Assembly (NCBI GenBank): GCA_963580455.1
Contig: OY756969.1
Span: 10,121,501-10,185,500 of the forward strand
Direction: 5' to 3'
DNA: 64,000 nucleotides
Origin: Euonymus europaeus
Lineage: Eukaryota; Streptophyta; Magnoliopsida; Celastrales; Celastraceae
The position numbers and the translations under genes are program-made. Shown piece after piece: positions 33,536-47,114 of this stretch. The notes beneath the pieces are model-generated. The model saw only the letters and a program-made list of their open reading frames with translations, was not told the DNA's origin and did no database searches. Within the stretch, counting starts at the first letter, position 1; each line of letters starts with the position of its first letter.

Positions 33536-35630
33536 GAAACTGGACTAGGCGCACCTCAGGGCGCCTAGTCCAGTGAGGCATGCAGGGGTGAAGACCAAAA
33601 GAATAGGCACTGGACTGGGCGCACCTCAGGGCGCCTAGGTGCTGCGCCCAGTCCAGTGGTAGAGGAAGAGAGTAGGCGCTGGAGCGCCTAGGCGCCAGGG
33701 TGGTACGCCTAGGCGGTGTGTGCCTAGGCGCGTGCGAAGGTGCGCCCAGGAGGGCGCCCAGAGCAGCGCTTCAGGGTAAGTGAGTTAGGCTAGGGCGCCT
33801 AGGCGCAACCCGAGTTCCTTCAAAGATGGTTCCAGCGTGTTTTAGAGAAATTTCTGGTATGTTTCAGTTCTAGAGAGAGAGAGCGACGATTCTAGAGAGA
33901 GAAAAGTATATTGAGGTGATTCTTGGTGATTGAAGCTCGATTGTGGAGATTTAGAAAGGATTCAAGGAAGATTCAAGCCTTGGAGGTAAGTTTCTTCATT
34001 TTTCCATTTCTAGGGTTTTGAGTAGATCTTGTTAGTTTGATTCAGAGTTGATTCCTATGGTTTAGATATGTTAATTCTAGGTTGATTTTGGATGTATATG
34101 TAGATTGGTTTGTGATTTGGAGTAGAGTTGAGCTTGGGTTGAGTTTGGAGGATTTTGGAGAAATTCTGGAGAGAGAAGGTGAGTAATTTCGAATTTATTA
34201 ATTTAATCGATGTTTATATGAGTTGTTGGTTGTTTGTAGATGTGTGAATGGGTTCTGTTTCGCTACATTGTTAGGTTTGGGAAATCGGAACCCTAGGAAC
34301 GCAATTGTGGATTTTGTGGTAAATTGCTCGACACGAGGTAGGGGATTTCCAACCATTCTTTCTATCGTTCGTTTTCGATATGTTAAGAGCTTTTCGATTC
34401 CTCATTGGTCGTTCTATTTTGTGTTTCCACCTTAATTGCTTTTAAGGGGAAATGAGCCTTCTTGTGAAATGTTGTTAATTCTTGATAATGCATGACCGAA
34501 TATGCGTGTTCCATCACCTATGGGCACGGTGTGATTTCCGTTCATGCATCATGGTAGTTATGTATATATATATATATATATATGTAGGTTGTTCGTATAT
34601 ATATATCTTTTCAGCATGTCATGGCATTAATGCATTAGAATTGCATGGGGGACCGGGTATGGACTCGGGCTCCTTAGGATTCTTGAAAGCTACTTGGAGG
34701 GATGACGAGGTGATGAGAGTTACCACCGAGTCAAGTGAACTCCAAGTAGGATAACGCACTAGAGGTATGGTTCATGAGGGACCTTGCCTGGAGTGGTCCG
34801 GGCGTGATAGGATCACACAACCGGGTAATCCAAGAGCGTTTGATGTTAGGGAGCTTGCTCCTGTTCAATAGTCATGGTTAGCGACCATGATATTGATGAG
34901 TTGATTTGGTGAGCATGCTCACGTTCGATATTACATGGAACGAGCCATGGTATCGATGAGGTTTGCTCATTGAGGGGATTGCCCAGGTTTATGTTCTATG
35001 TGATTGTTGAGTATACGCGCATGTGGTAGGTTTCATATTGTTGCATAGCCTATTGTTTTAGATTCGGCCTTATACTCATGTTACTCATACCCTACCGAGC
35101 TTCTTGCTCACCCTCTACTTTCATTCCTTCCCACAGGTGATACTGGTACAGGTACCGGTACTAGTGGAGCGGATCAGTGAGAGCGGGGTGTGACATGGAT
35201 GGCCCTGGGTAGGATGTGGGTGCTGGAGAAATACTCTAAGCATATATTTTATATATGATGCATTGATGTTTATCCATAATATTCTTATAACCATTTGGCA
35301 CCAGAGGGTGTATGCATGATGTATGCTGAGTATTGATTATGGTTATATGATATTATGAATTTGATGATGTGTTTATACTATCAGTTTGTGCATGCTGGTA
35401 GTGAATGGCCTGAGGCCCTAGGATCATGATTGCATGTAATTGAGGCCTGAGGCCTGGCTAGGTTGCTAGTGTGATGGATTGTGTACATATTGCTGCGCGT
35501 TTCTGATGCAGGCGGGGACTCTCCGATATACGGGGAGATGCCGCCGAATTTCCGGTCCGCCGGATGATCGCCTAGCTGCCTAGGACGGTGCCGGAGGGCA
35601 CCCATGGCGTGCCCGGACCGGGGCGTCACA
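33484..35630 (+). repeat. 3' LTR of the chromovirus
   Basis: 2147 bp, TGTGAAACCCCG to GGGGCGTCACA. It keeps the roughly 157-bp segment missing from the 5' copy and an extra atttccggtccgc-like insert near the right end (about 35547-35560). A TA microsatellite lies at 34561-34606. Confidence 0.93.
33539..33812. repeat. GC-rich stem-loop block (3' LTR)
   Basis: Two perfect hairpins are readable. Arms ACTGGACTAGGCGC at 33539-33552 and 33561-33574 enclose an 8-nt loop; arms CACTGGACTGGGCGCA at 33608-33623 and 33643-33658 enclose a 19-nt loop. Many GGCGCCTAGG-type words follow to 33812. The same architecture with different spacing occurs in the 5' LTR. Confidence 0.85.
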
Positions 35631-37009
35631 AAAAGTATACACCGAGCAATTTTGATCATCTGAAATTGCTCAACTCTCTTCGTGGGGGTGTTTTTAATGG
35701 TTTTGTCCAATTTAAACAAAATTTATTCTCTTGATAACAAAAAAATCTACGAAGCGGATATTTGTATATTTGGACATAAAGAAAAAATAAAAAGTGGATG
35801 CCTATCAACTTTGATGATTCGGAATTATTCAATTCTATCCATGGGGGAGTCTTTAACGGTTTTGTCCATTTATGATACAAAGTTGAGGTTTTAGCATCTA
35901 AATAATGTACGGAGCTTATAATCCTATAATTTGACATATAAGAACAATAAAAAGTGTACACCGAGCAACTTTGATAGTCCAAAATTTCTCAACTCTCTCG
36001 ACAGAGGTCCTTTGATCGGTTTTCTGCAATTAAGAATTTTGTCCATTTGTGATACAAAGTTTAGGTTTTGGCATCTAAATAATCTACGGAGCTTATAATC
36101 TTATAAGTTAACATATAAGAACAATAAAAAGTGTACACCGAGCAACTTTGATAGTCCAAAATTACTCAACTCTCTCGATAGAGGTGCTTTGATCGGTTTT
36201 CTCCAATTAAGAAGGAAATTTGTTCTCTTGACAACAAAACAATCTACCAAGCGAATACTAGTAAATTTGGACATAAAGAAACAATAAAAGTGCCTACTTA
36301 TCAACTTTGATGGTTCGGAATTACTCAATTCTATCCCTGGAGGTGCCTTTAACGATTTTGTCCATTTGTGATACAAAGTTGGGTTTTTGGTATCGAAATA
36401 ATCTATGCAGCTTATACTTGTAAAATTTGACACAAGAGAAAAATAAAAAGTGTAGACCGAGCAACTTTGGTGGCTTGAAATTGCTCAACTGTCTCGATGA
36501 AGATGTATTTAATGCTTTTGCCCAATTTAGAACGAAATTTGTTTTCTTGACAATAAAAAAATCTACGAAGCGAATACTAGTAAATTTGGAGATAAAGAAA
36601 CAATAAAAAGTGCATACCTATCAACTTTGACGGTTCCGAATTACTCAATTCTATCCCTGGAGGAGCCTTTAACGGTTTTTGTCCATTTGTCATAGAAAGT
36701 TGGTGTTTTGGCATTGAAATAATTTCAGAAGCTTATACTCATAAAATTTGACGTAGAAGAACATTAAAACGTATACAACGAGCAATTTTGATAGTCCAAA
36801 ATTGCTCAACTCTCTCGACAGAGGTGCTTTGATTGGTTTTCTCCAATTAAGAAGGAAATTTGTTCTCTTGACAACAAAACAATCTACGAAATGCATACTA
36901 GAAAATTTGGACATAAAGAAACAATAGAAAGTGCATACCTATCAACTTTTACGGTTCGATATTACTCAATTCTATCAGTGGAGGAGCTTTTAACGGTTTT
37001 TTCCATTTA

Positions 37010-40000
37010 TAATACAAACTTGGGGTTTTGGCATCGAAATAATCTATGGAGCTTATACTCATAAAATTTGACATACGAGAACAATAAAAAGTGTTCACCG
37101 AGCAATTTTGATAGTTCGAAATTGGTTAAATCTCTCTTTGGAGGAGCTTTTAATAGTTTTACCCATTTGTCATAGAAAGTTGGGATTTTGACATCGAAAT
37201 AATCTAGGAAGCTTATACTCGTAAAATTTGACATAGAAGAACAACAAAAGGTGTACACCGAGCAACTTTGATTGTCGGAAATTGCTCAACGCTCTCTATG
37301 GAGGAGTTTTTAACGGTTTTGTCTATTTGTCATAAAAAGTTGGTGTTTTGGCATCGAAATAATCTCAGAAGCTTGTAATCGTAAAATTTGACATAGAAGA
37401 ACAATAAAAAGTATAGACTTAGCAACTTTGATAGTCTGAAATTGCTCAACTCTCTCGATGGAGATGTTTTTAGTGGTTGTGCCCAGTTTAGAACGAAATT
37501 TGTTCTCTTGACAACAAAACAGTCGATAAAGTGAATATTAGTAAATTTGGACATAAACAAACAATAAAAATTGCATTCCTATCAACTTTGATGGTTCGGA
37601 ATTACTCAATTCTATCTATGGAGGAGCCTCTAAAGGTTTTGTCCATTTATGATACAAAGTTAAGGTTTTGGCATCGATATAATCTATGGAGCTTAAACTC
37701 GTAAAATTTGACATAGAAGAACAATAAAAAGTGTAAACCGAGCAACTATGATAGTCCAAAATTGCTAAACTCTCTCGACAGAGGTGCTTTGATCGGGTTT
37801 CTCCAATGAAGAAGGATATTTTTTCTAATGACAACAAACCAATCTACGAAGGGAATACTAGTAAATATGGACATAAAGAAACAATAAAATGTGTATAACT
37901 ATCAACTTCGACGGTTCGGAATTACTCAATTCTATCCATGGAGGTGCCTTTAACGGTTTTGTCCATTTATGATACAAAGTTGGTGTTTTGGCATGAAAAT
38001 AATCTATGGAGCTTATACTCATAAAATTTGACATATGAGAACAATAAAAAGTATACATCGAGCAACATTGATGGTTCGGAATTTCTCAACACTCTCTTTA
38101 GATGAGCTTTTAACGGTTTGGTGCATTTGTCAAAGAAAGTTGGGATTTTGGCATCGAAATAATCTACGAAGCTTATACTCATAAAATTTGACATATAAGA
38201 ACAATAAAAAGTGTACACAGAGCAATCTTGATGGTCCGAAATTGCTCAACTCTCTCTATGGAGGAGCTTTTAACGGTTTTTGTCCATTTGTCATAGAATG
38301 TTGGTGTTTTAGCATCGAAATAATCACATAAGCTTATACTCGTAAGATTTGACATAAAAGAACAATAAAAAGTGTACACTGAGCAAGTTTGATCGTCCAA
38401 AATTGCTCAACTCTCTACGTGGGGGTGTTTTTAATGGTTTTTCCAATTTAGAACGAAATTTATTCTATTAACAACAAAAAAAATCTATGAAGCAAATATA
38501 AGTAAATTTAGAAATACAGAAACAATAAAAAGTGCATACGAGTCAACTTTGACGGTTCGGAATTACTCAATTCTATCCAAGGAGGAGCCGTTAACGGTTT
38601 TCTCCATTTGTCATAGAAAATTGGTGTTTTTGCATGACAACAAACTCAAAAGCCTATACTCATAAAATTTGACATAGAACAACAATAAAAAGTGTACACT
38701 TAGCAACTTTGATAGTCCAAAATTGCTCAACTCTGTCGACAGAGGTACTTTGATCGGTTTTCTCCAATTAAGAAAGAAATTTGTTCTCTTTGCAATAAAA
38801 CAATCTGCACTAGTAAATTTGAACATAAAGAAACAAGAGGAAGTGCATACCTATCAACTTTGATGGTTCGGAATTACTCAAATTCTATCCATGGAGAAGC
38901 CTTTAATGGTTTTGTCCATTTATGATACAAAGTTAGGGTTTTGACATTGAAATAATCTATGGAGCTTATACTCATCAAATTTGTCATATGAGAACAAAAA
39001 AAGTGTACACAGAGCAACTTTGATGGTTTGAAATTGCTCAACTCTCTCTTTGGAGGAGCTGTTAATGGTTTTTTACATTTGTCATAGAAAGTTGGGATTT
39101 TGGCATCGAAATAATCTAGGAAGCTTATACTCATAAAATTTGACATAGAAGAACAATAAAAAGTGTACACTGAGCAACTTTGATGGTCCAAAATTGCTGT
39201 ACTCTCTCTATGATGGAGCTTTTAACGGTTTTTTCCATTTGTCATAGAAAGTTGGTGTTTTGGCATCGAAGTAATCTCAGAAGATTGTAATCGTAAAATT
39301 TGACATAGAAAAACAATAAAAAGTGTAGACTGAGCAACTTTGATAGTCCAAAATTGTTCAACTCTCTCGATGGAGGTGTTTTTAATGGTTTTGCCCAATT
39401 TAGAATGAAATTATTTCTCTTGACAACAAAACAATCTACGAAGCGAATACTAGCAAATGTGGACATAAAGAAAGAATAAAAAGTGTATGCCTATCAACTT
39501 TTATGACTCGGAATTACTCAATTCCATCCATGGAGGAGCCTTTAACTGTTTTGTTCATTTGTGATACAAAGTCAGTGTTTTGGCATTAAAATAATCTATG
39601 GAGCTTATACTCGTAAAATTTGAAATAAGAGAACAATAAAAAGTGTTCACCGATCAAGTTTGATAGTTCGAAATTGCTTAAATCTCTCTTTGGAGGAGCT
39701 TTTATTGGTCTTACTCATTTGTCATGGAAAGTTGGGATTTTGCAATCGAAATAATCTAGGAAGCTTATACTCGTAAAGTTTGACGTAGAAGAATAACAAA
39801 AGGTGTATACCGAGCAAATTTGATTGTCCGAAATTTCTCAACGCTCTCTACGGAGGAGTTTTTAACGATTTTGTCCATTTGTCATAGAAAGTTGTTGTTT
39901 TGGCATCGAAATAATCTCAGAACCTTTTAATCATAAAATTTGACATAGAAGAACAATAAAAAGTGTAGACTGAGCAACTTTGAAAGTCCAAAATTTGCAA

Positions 40001-42915
40001 CTCTCTCGATGGAGATGTTTTTAATGGTTTTGCCCAATTTAGAACGAAATTTGTTCTCATGACAACAAAACAATCAACAAAGCAAATACTAGTAAATTTG
40101 GACATAAAGAAACGATAAAAATTGCATTCTCATCAACTTTGACGGTTCAGAATTACTCACTTCTAACTATGGAGGAGCCTTTAAAGGTTTTGTGCATTTA
40201 TGATACAAAGTTGGGTTTTTGGCATCGAAATAATCTATGAAGCTTATACTCATAAAATTTGACATAAGAGAACAATAAAAAGTGTACACAGAGCAACTTT
40301 AATGGTTTGAAATTGCTCAACTCTCTCTTTGGAGGAGCTTTTAACTGTTTTGTCCATTTATCATAGAAAGTTGGGATTTTGACATCGAAATAATCTAGGA
40401 AGCTTATACTCGTAAAATTTGACATAGAAGAACAACAAAAGGTGTACACCGAGCAACTTTGATTGTCCGAAATTGCTCAACACTCTCTATGGAGGAGTTT
40501 TTAACGGTTTTGTCTTTTTGTCATAAAAAGTTGGTGTTTTGGCATCGAAATAATCTCAGAAGCTTGTAATCGTAAAATTTGACATAAAAGAACAATAAAA
40601 AGTATAGACTTAGCAACTTTGATAGTCTGAAATTGCTCAACTCTCTCGATGAAGATGTTTTTAGTGGTTGTGCCCAATTTAGAACGAAATTTGTTCTCTT
40701 GACAACAAAACAGTCGACAAAGTGAATACTAGTAAATTTGGACATAAAGAAACAATAAAAATTGCATTCCTATCGACTTTGACGGTTCGGAATTACTCAA
40801 TTCTATCTATGGAGGAGCCTTTAAAGGTTTTGTCCATTTATGATACAAAGTTAGGGTTTTGGCATCGATATAATCTATGGAGCTTAAACTCGTAAAATTT
40901 GACATAGAAGAACAATAAAAAGTGTACACCGAGCAACTTTGATAGTCCAAAATTGCTAAACTCTCTCGACAGAGGTACTTTGATCGGGTTTCTCCAATGA
41001 AGAAGGAAATTTGTTCTAATGACAACAAAACAATCTATGAAGGGAATACTAGTAAATTTGGACATAAAGAAACAATAAAATGTGTATAACTATCAACTTC
41101 GACGGTTCGGAATTACTCAATTCTATCCATGGAGGTGCCTTTAACGGTTTTGTCCATTTATGATACAAAGTTGGTGTTTTGGCATGAAAATAATCTATGG
41201 AGCTTATACTCATAAAATTTGACATATGACAACAATAAAAAGTGTACATCGAGCAACATTGATGGTTCGGAATTTCTCGACACTCTCTTTAGATGAGCTT
41301 TTAACGGTTTGGTGCATTTGTCATAGAAAGTTGGGATTTTGGCATGGAAATAATCTAGGAAGCTTATACTCGTAAAATTTGACATATAAGAACAATAAAA
41401 AGTGTATACCGAGCAACCTTGATGGTCCGAAATTGATCAACTCTCTCTATAGATGAGCTTTTAACGGTTTTGTCCATTTCTCATAGAATGTTGGTCTTTT
41501 AGCATCGAAATAATCTCATAAGCTTATACTCGTAAGATTTGACATAAACGAACAATAAAAAAATGTACACTGAGCAAGTTTGATCGTCCAAAATTGCTCA
41601 ACTCTCTACGTGGGGGTGTTTTTAATGGTTTTTCCAATTTGGAACGAAATTTATTCTATTAACAACAAAAAAATCTATGAAGCGAATACAAGTAAATTTA
41701 GAAATAAAGAAACAATAAAAAGTGCATACCAGTCAACTTTGACGGTTCGGAATTACTCAATTATATCCAAGGAGGAGCCGTTAACGGTTTTGTCCATTTG
41801 TCATAGAAAATTGGTGTTTTTGCATCACAATAATCTCATAAGCCTATACTCATAAAATTTGACAGAGAAGAACAATAAAAAGTGTACACCTAGTAACTTT
41901 GATAGTCCAAAATTGCTCAACTATGTCGACAGAGGTACTTTGATCGGTTTTCTCCAATTAAGAAGGAAATTTGTTCTCTTTGCAATAAAATAATCTACAC
42001 TAGTAAATTTGAACATAAAGAAACAAGAGAAAGTGCATACCTATCAACTTTGACGGTTCGGAATTACTCAATTTTATCCATGGAGAAGCCTTTAATGGTT
42101 TTGTCCATTTATGATACAAAGTTAGGGTTTTGACATCGAAATAATCTATGGAGCTTATACTCATCAAATTTGACATATGAGAACAAAAAAAAGTGTACAC
42201 AGAGCAACTTTGATGGTTTGAAATTGCTCAACTCTCTCCGTGGAGGAGCTGTTAATGGTTTTTTACATTTGTCTTAGAAAGTTGGGATTTTGGCATCAAA
42301 ATAATCTAGGAAGCTTATACTCATAAAATTTGACATAGAAGAACAATAAAAAGTGTACACTGAGCAACTTTGATGGTCCAAAATTGTTGTACTCTCTCTA
42401 TGATGGAGCTTTTAACGGTTTTTTTCCATTTGTCATAGAAAGTTGGTGTTTTGGCATCGAAGTAATCTCAGAAGATTGTAATCGTAAAATTTGACATAGA
42501 AAAACAATAAAAAGTGTAGACTGAGCAACTTTGATAGTCCAAAATTGTTCAACTCTCTCGATGGAGGTGTTTTTAATGGTTTTGCCCAATTTAGAATGAA
42601 ATTATTTCTCTTGACAACAAAACAATCTACAAAGCGAATACAAGCAAATTTGGACATAAAGAAAGAATAAAAAGTGTATGCCTATCAACTTTTATGACTC
42701 GGAATTACTCAATTCCATCAGTGGAGGAGCCTTTAACTGTTTTGTTTTTTTGTGATACAAAGTCAGTGTTTTGGCATTAAAATAATCTATGGAGCTTTTA
42801 CTCGTAAAATTTGAAATAAGAGAACAATAAAAAGTGTTCACCGATCAAGTTTGATAGTTCGAAATTGCTTAAATCTCTCTTTGGAGGAGCTTTTATTGGT
42901 CTTACCCATTTGTCA
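37010..42915 (+). repeat. 3191-bp (20-monomer) segmental duplication
   Basis: Sequence from about 37010 to 39725 is repeated from about 40200 to 42915 at a constant offset of 3191 bp, with few differences. Shared rare variants include tatagacttagcaac (37411 and 40601), the paired gttaacggttttctcc or gtcc monomers (38590 and 41780), gtgtagactgagc (39324 and 42515) and gtgttcaccgatcaag (39643 and 42834). Similarity ends sharply near 42915. Confidence 0.85.
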
Positions 42916-44460
42916 TGGAAATTTGGTGTTTTGGCATCCAAATAATCTAGGAAGCTTATACTCATAAAATTTGACATAGAAGAACATTAAAAAGTGTACA
43001 TCGAGCAACTTTGGTAACTCGAAATTGCTCAACTCTCTCCATGGAGGAGCTTTTAATGGTTTTGCCCAATTTAGAACGAATGTTATTCTCTTGACAACAA
43101 AACAATCTTCGAAGCGAATAATATTAAATTTTGACATAAAAATAAAATAAAAAGTGCATACCTATCAACTTTGAGGGTTCTGAATTACTCAATTTTATCC
43201 ATGGAGGAGCCTTTAAAGATTTTGTCCATTTGTGATACAAGGTTAGGTTTCTGGCATCAAAATAATCTATGAAGCTTATACTCGTAAAATTTGACATAGA
43301 AGAACAATAAGAAATGTACACAGAGCAACTTTGATGGTACAAAATTGTTCAACTCTCTCGATGGGGGTGTTTTTAATAGTTATGTCCAATTTGGAATGAA
43401 ATTTATTCTCTTGACAAAAAATAATCTACGAAGCGAAAAATAATCTACGAAGCGAATACTAGTAAATTTGGACATAAAGAAACTATAAAAAGTACATACC
43501 TATCAACTTTGACGGCTCGGAATTACAAAATTCTATCCCTGAGGGAGCCTTTAATGGTTTTCTCCATTTATGATATGAAGTTGGGGTTTTGGCATCGAAA
43601 TAATCTATGGAGCTTATACTCATAAAATTTGACATATGAGAACAATAAAAAGTGTTCACCTAACAAGTTTGATAGTTCGAAATTGCTTAAATCTCTCTTT
43701 GGAGGAGAATTTAACGGTCTTACCCATTTGTCATAGAAAGTTGGGATTTTACAATCGAAATAATGTAGGAAGCTTATACTCGTAAAATTTGACATAGAAG
43801 AACAACAAAAGGTGTACATCGAGCAACTTTGATTGTCAAAATTTCTCAACGCTCTCTATGGAGGAGTTTTTAACTGTTTTGTCCATTTGTCATAGAAAGT
43901 TGGTGTTTTGGCATCGAAATAATCTCAGAACCTTTTAATCGTAAAATTTGGCATAGAAGAACAATAAAAAGTGTAGACTAAGCAACTTTGATAGTCCGAA
44001 ATTGCTCAACTCTCTCGATGGAGATGTTTTTAATGGTTTTGCCCAATTTAGAACGAAATTTGTTCTCTTGAAAACAAAACAGTCGACAAAGCGAATACTA
44101 GTATATTTGGACATAAAGAAACAATAAAAATTGCATTCCTATCAACTTTGACGGTTCAAAATTACTCAATTCTAACTATGGAAGAGCCTTTAAAGGTTTT
44201 GTGCATTTATGATACAAAGTTGGGTTTTTGGCATCGAAATAATCTATGGAGCTTATACTCATAAAATTTGACATAAGAGAACAATAAAAAGTGTACACAG
44301 AGCAACTTTGATGGTTTGAAATTGCTCAACTCTCTCTTTGGAGGAGCTTTTAACTGTTTTATCCATTTATCATAGAAAGTTAGGATTTTGGCATCGAAAT
44401 AATCTTGGAATCTTATACTCATAAAATTTGACATAGAAGAACAACAAAAAATGTACACCA
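39640..44460 (+). repeat. Secondary copy at about 4009-bp offset
   Basis: The segment about 39640-40450 (gtgttcaccgatcaag, the gcaatcgaaataatctagg variant, then gtgcatttatgatac) is repeated at about 43650-44460 at an offset near 4009 bp, about 25 monomers. It partly overlaps the 3191-bp duplication, showing two successive amplification events. Confidence 0.7.
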
Positions 44461-47114
44461 AGGAACTTTGATTGTCCGAAATTGCTCAACTCTCTCTATG
44501 GAGGTGCTTTTAACGGTTTTGTCCATTTGACATAGAAAGTTGGTGTTTTAACATCGAAATAATCTCAGAAGCTTATAATCGTAAAATTTGACATAGAAGA
44601 ACAAAAAATATTGTACACCGAGCAACTTCGATGGTCCGAAATTGCTCAACTCTCTCGATGGAGATCATTTTAATGGTTTTGCCAATTTAGAACGAAATTT
44701 GTTCTCTTGGAAACAAAATAATCTACAAAGCGATTACTAATAAATTTGGACAAAAAAGAAAAAGTTAAAAGTGCATAACTATCAACGTCGATGATTCGGA
44801 ATTACTCAATTCTATCCATGGAGGAGCCTTTATTGGTTTTGTCCATTTGTAATACAAAGTTGGGTTTTTGGCATCTAAATAATCTATGGAGCTTATACTC
44901 ATAAAATTTGACATAAGAGAACAATAAAAAGTGTACACCAAGCAACTTTGATGGTTCGGAATTGCTCAACTCTCTCTATGAAGGAGCTTTTAACGGTTTT
45001 GTCCATTTGTCATAGAAAAGTTGTGTTTTGGCGTCGAAATAATCTAGGAAGCTTATACTCATAAAATTTGAAATAGAGGAACAAGAAAAATTGTACACCA
45101 AGCAACTTTGACGGTTCGAAATTGCTCAACTCTCTCTATAGAGGAGCTTTTAACGGTTTTGTCGATTTTTCATGGAAAGTTGGTGTTTTGGAATCGAAAT
45201 AATATAGTAAGGTTATACTCATAAAATATGACATAGAAGAACAATAAAAAGTGTACACTGAGCAACTTTGACGGTCCAAAATTGCACAACTCTCTCAATG
45301 GAGTTGTTTTTGATAGTTATGTCCAATTTGGAACGAAATTCGTTCTCATGAAAACAAAACAATCTACGAAGTGAATACTAGTAAATTTGGACATAAAGAA
45401 ACACTAAAAAGTGCATACCTATCAACTTTGATGGTTCAAAATTACTCAATTCTATCGGTGGAGGAGCCTTTAACGGTTTTGTCCATTTCTGATACAAAGT
45501 TAGGGTTTTGGCATCGAAATAATCCATGGAGCTTATACTAGTAAAATTTGACATAAGAGAACAATAAAAAAAGTATACAACGAGGAACTTTGATGGTTCA
45601 GAATTGCTCAACTCTCTCTATGGAGGAGCTTTTAACGGTTTTGTCCATTTGTCATAGAAAGGTTGTGTTTTGGCGTCGAAATAATCTAGGAAGCTTATAC
45701 TCATAAAATTTGACATAGAGGAACAAGAAAAAGTGTACACCGAGCAACTTTGATGGTCCAAAATTGCTCAACTCTCTCGATGGAGGTGTTTTTAATAGTT
45801 TTGTCTAATTTAGAACGAAGTTTGTTCTCATGAAAACAAAACAATCTACGAAGCGATTACTATTAAATTTGGACATAAGGAAATAATAAAAAGTGCATAC
45901 CTATAAACTTTGATGCTTCTGAATTACTCAATTCTATCTGTAGATAAGCCTTTAACGATTTTGTCCATTTATGATACAAAGTTGGGGTTTAGACATCGAA
46001 ATAATCCATGGAGCTTATACTCATAAAATTTGACGTAAGAGAATAATAAAAACTGTAGACCGAGCAACTTTGATGGTTCGAAATACTCAAATCTCACTAT
46101 GGATGAGCTTTTAACGGTTTTGCCCATTAGTCATAGAAAGTTAGGGTTTTGGCATCGAAATAATCCTAGAATGTTATACTCGTAAAATTTGACATAGAGG
46201 AACAATAAAAATTGTACACCGAGCAACTTCGATGGTCAAAAATTACTCAACTCTCTTGATAGAGGTGTTTTTAATGGTTTTGCCCAGTTAAGAATGAAAT
46301 TTGTTCTCTTGACAACAAAACAATCTACGAAGCAAATACTAGTAAATTTTTACATAAATAAACAATAAAAAGTGGATACTTATCAACTTTGATGGTTCGG
46401 AATTACTCAATTCTATCAGTGGAGGAGCCTTTAACGGTTTTGTCCATTTGTGATAGAAAGTTGAGGTTTTGAGATCGAAATAATCTATGGAGTATATACC
46501 CGTAAAATTTGACATAACAGAACAATAAAAAGTGTATGCCGAGGAACTTTTATGGTTCGGAATTCCTCAAATATCTCTATGGAGGAGCTTTTAATGGGTT
46601 TGTCTGTTTGTCATAGAAAGTTGGTGTTTTGGCGTTGAAATAAACTAAGGAGCTAATACTCGTAAAATTTGACATAGAAGAATAATAAAAAGTGTACCCC
46701 GAGAAACTATGATGGACCAAAATTGCTCAACTCTCTCGATGGAGGTGTTTTTTATAGTTTTGTCTAATTTAGAAAAAAAATTTGTAATCTAGAAAACAAA
46801 ACAATCTACGAAGCGAATACTAGTAAATTTGGACAAAAAAAAACAATAAAAAATGCATACCTATCAACTTTCATGGTTCGGAATTACTCAATTCTATCCG
46901 CAGAGGAGCCGTTAACGATTTTGTCAATTTATGATACAAAGTTGGGGTTTTGGCATCGAAATAATCCGTGGAGTTTATACTCCTAAAATTTGACATAAGA
47001 GAACAATAAAAACTGTAGACCGAGCAACTTTGATGGTTCAAAATACTCAAATCTTACTATGGAGGAGCTTTTAAGGGTTTTGCCCATTAGTCATAGAAAG
47101 CTAGGGTTTTGGAA

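Larger units (their letters stand above)
26516..35630 (+). mobile_element. Tekay/Del-like chromovirus (Ty3/gypsy), full structure but dead
   Basis: A 9115-bp element with ends TGTGAAA and GGCGTCACA and a perfect aaaag target-site duplication (26511-26515, 35631-35635). Order: 5' LTR, tRNA-iMet primer site, gag with two zinc knuckles, protease, RT, RNase H, integrase with a GPF module, C-terminal chromodomain, polypurine tract, 3' LTR. Domain order and the chromodomain place it among plant chromoviruses, most likely Tekay. The gag-pol text crosses three frames, and the pol frame has six TAG stops. The LTRs are of unequal length (2021 and 2147 bp) because of indels. Chromodomain elements are known to target heterochromatin, which fits insertion into satellite DNA. 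Confidence 0.93.
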
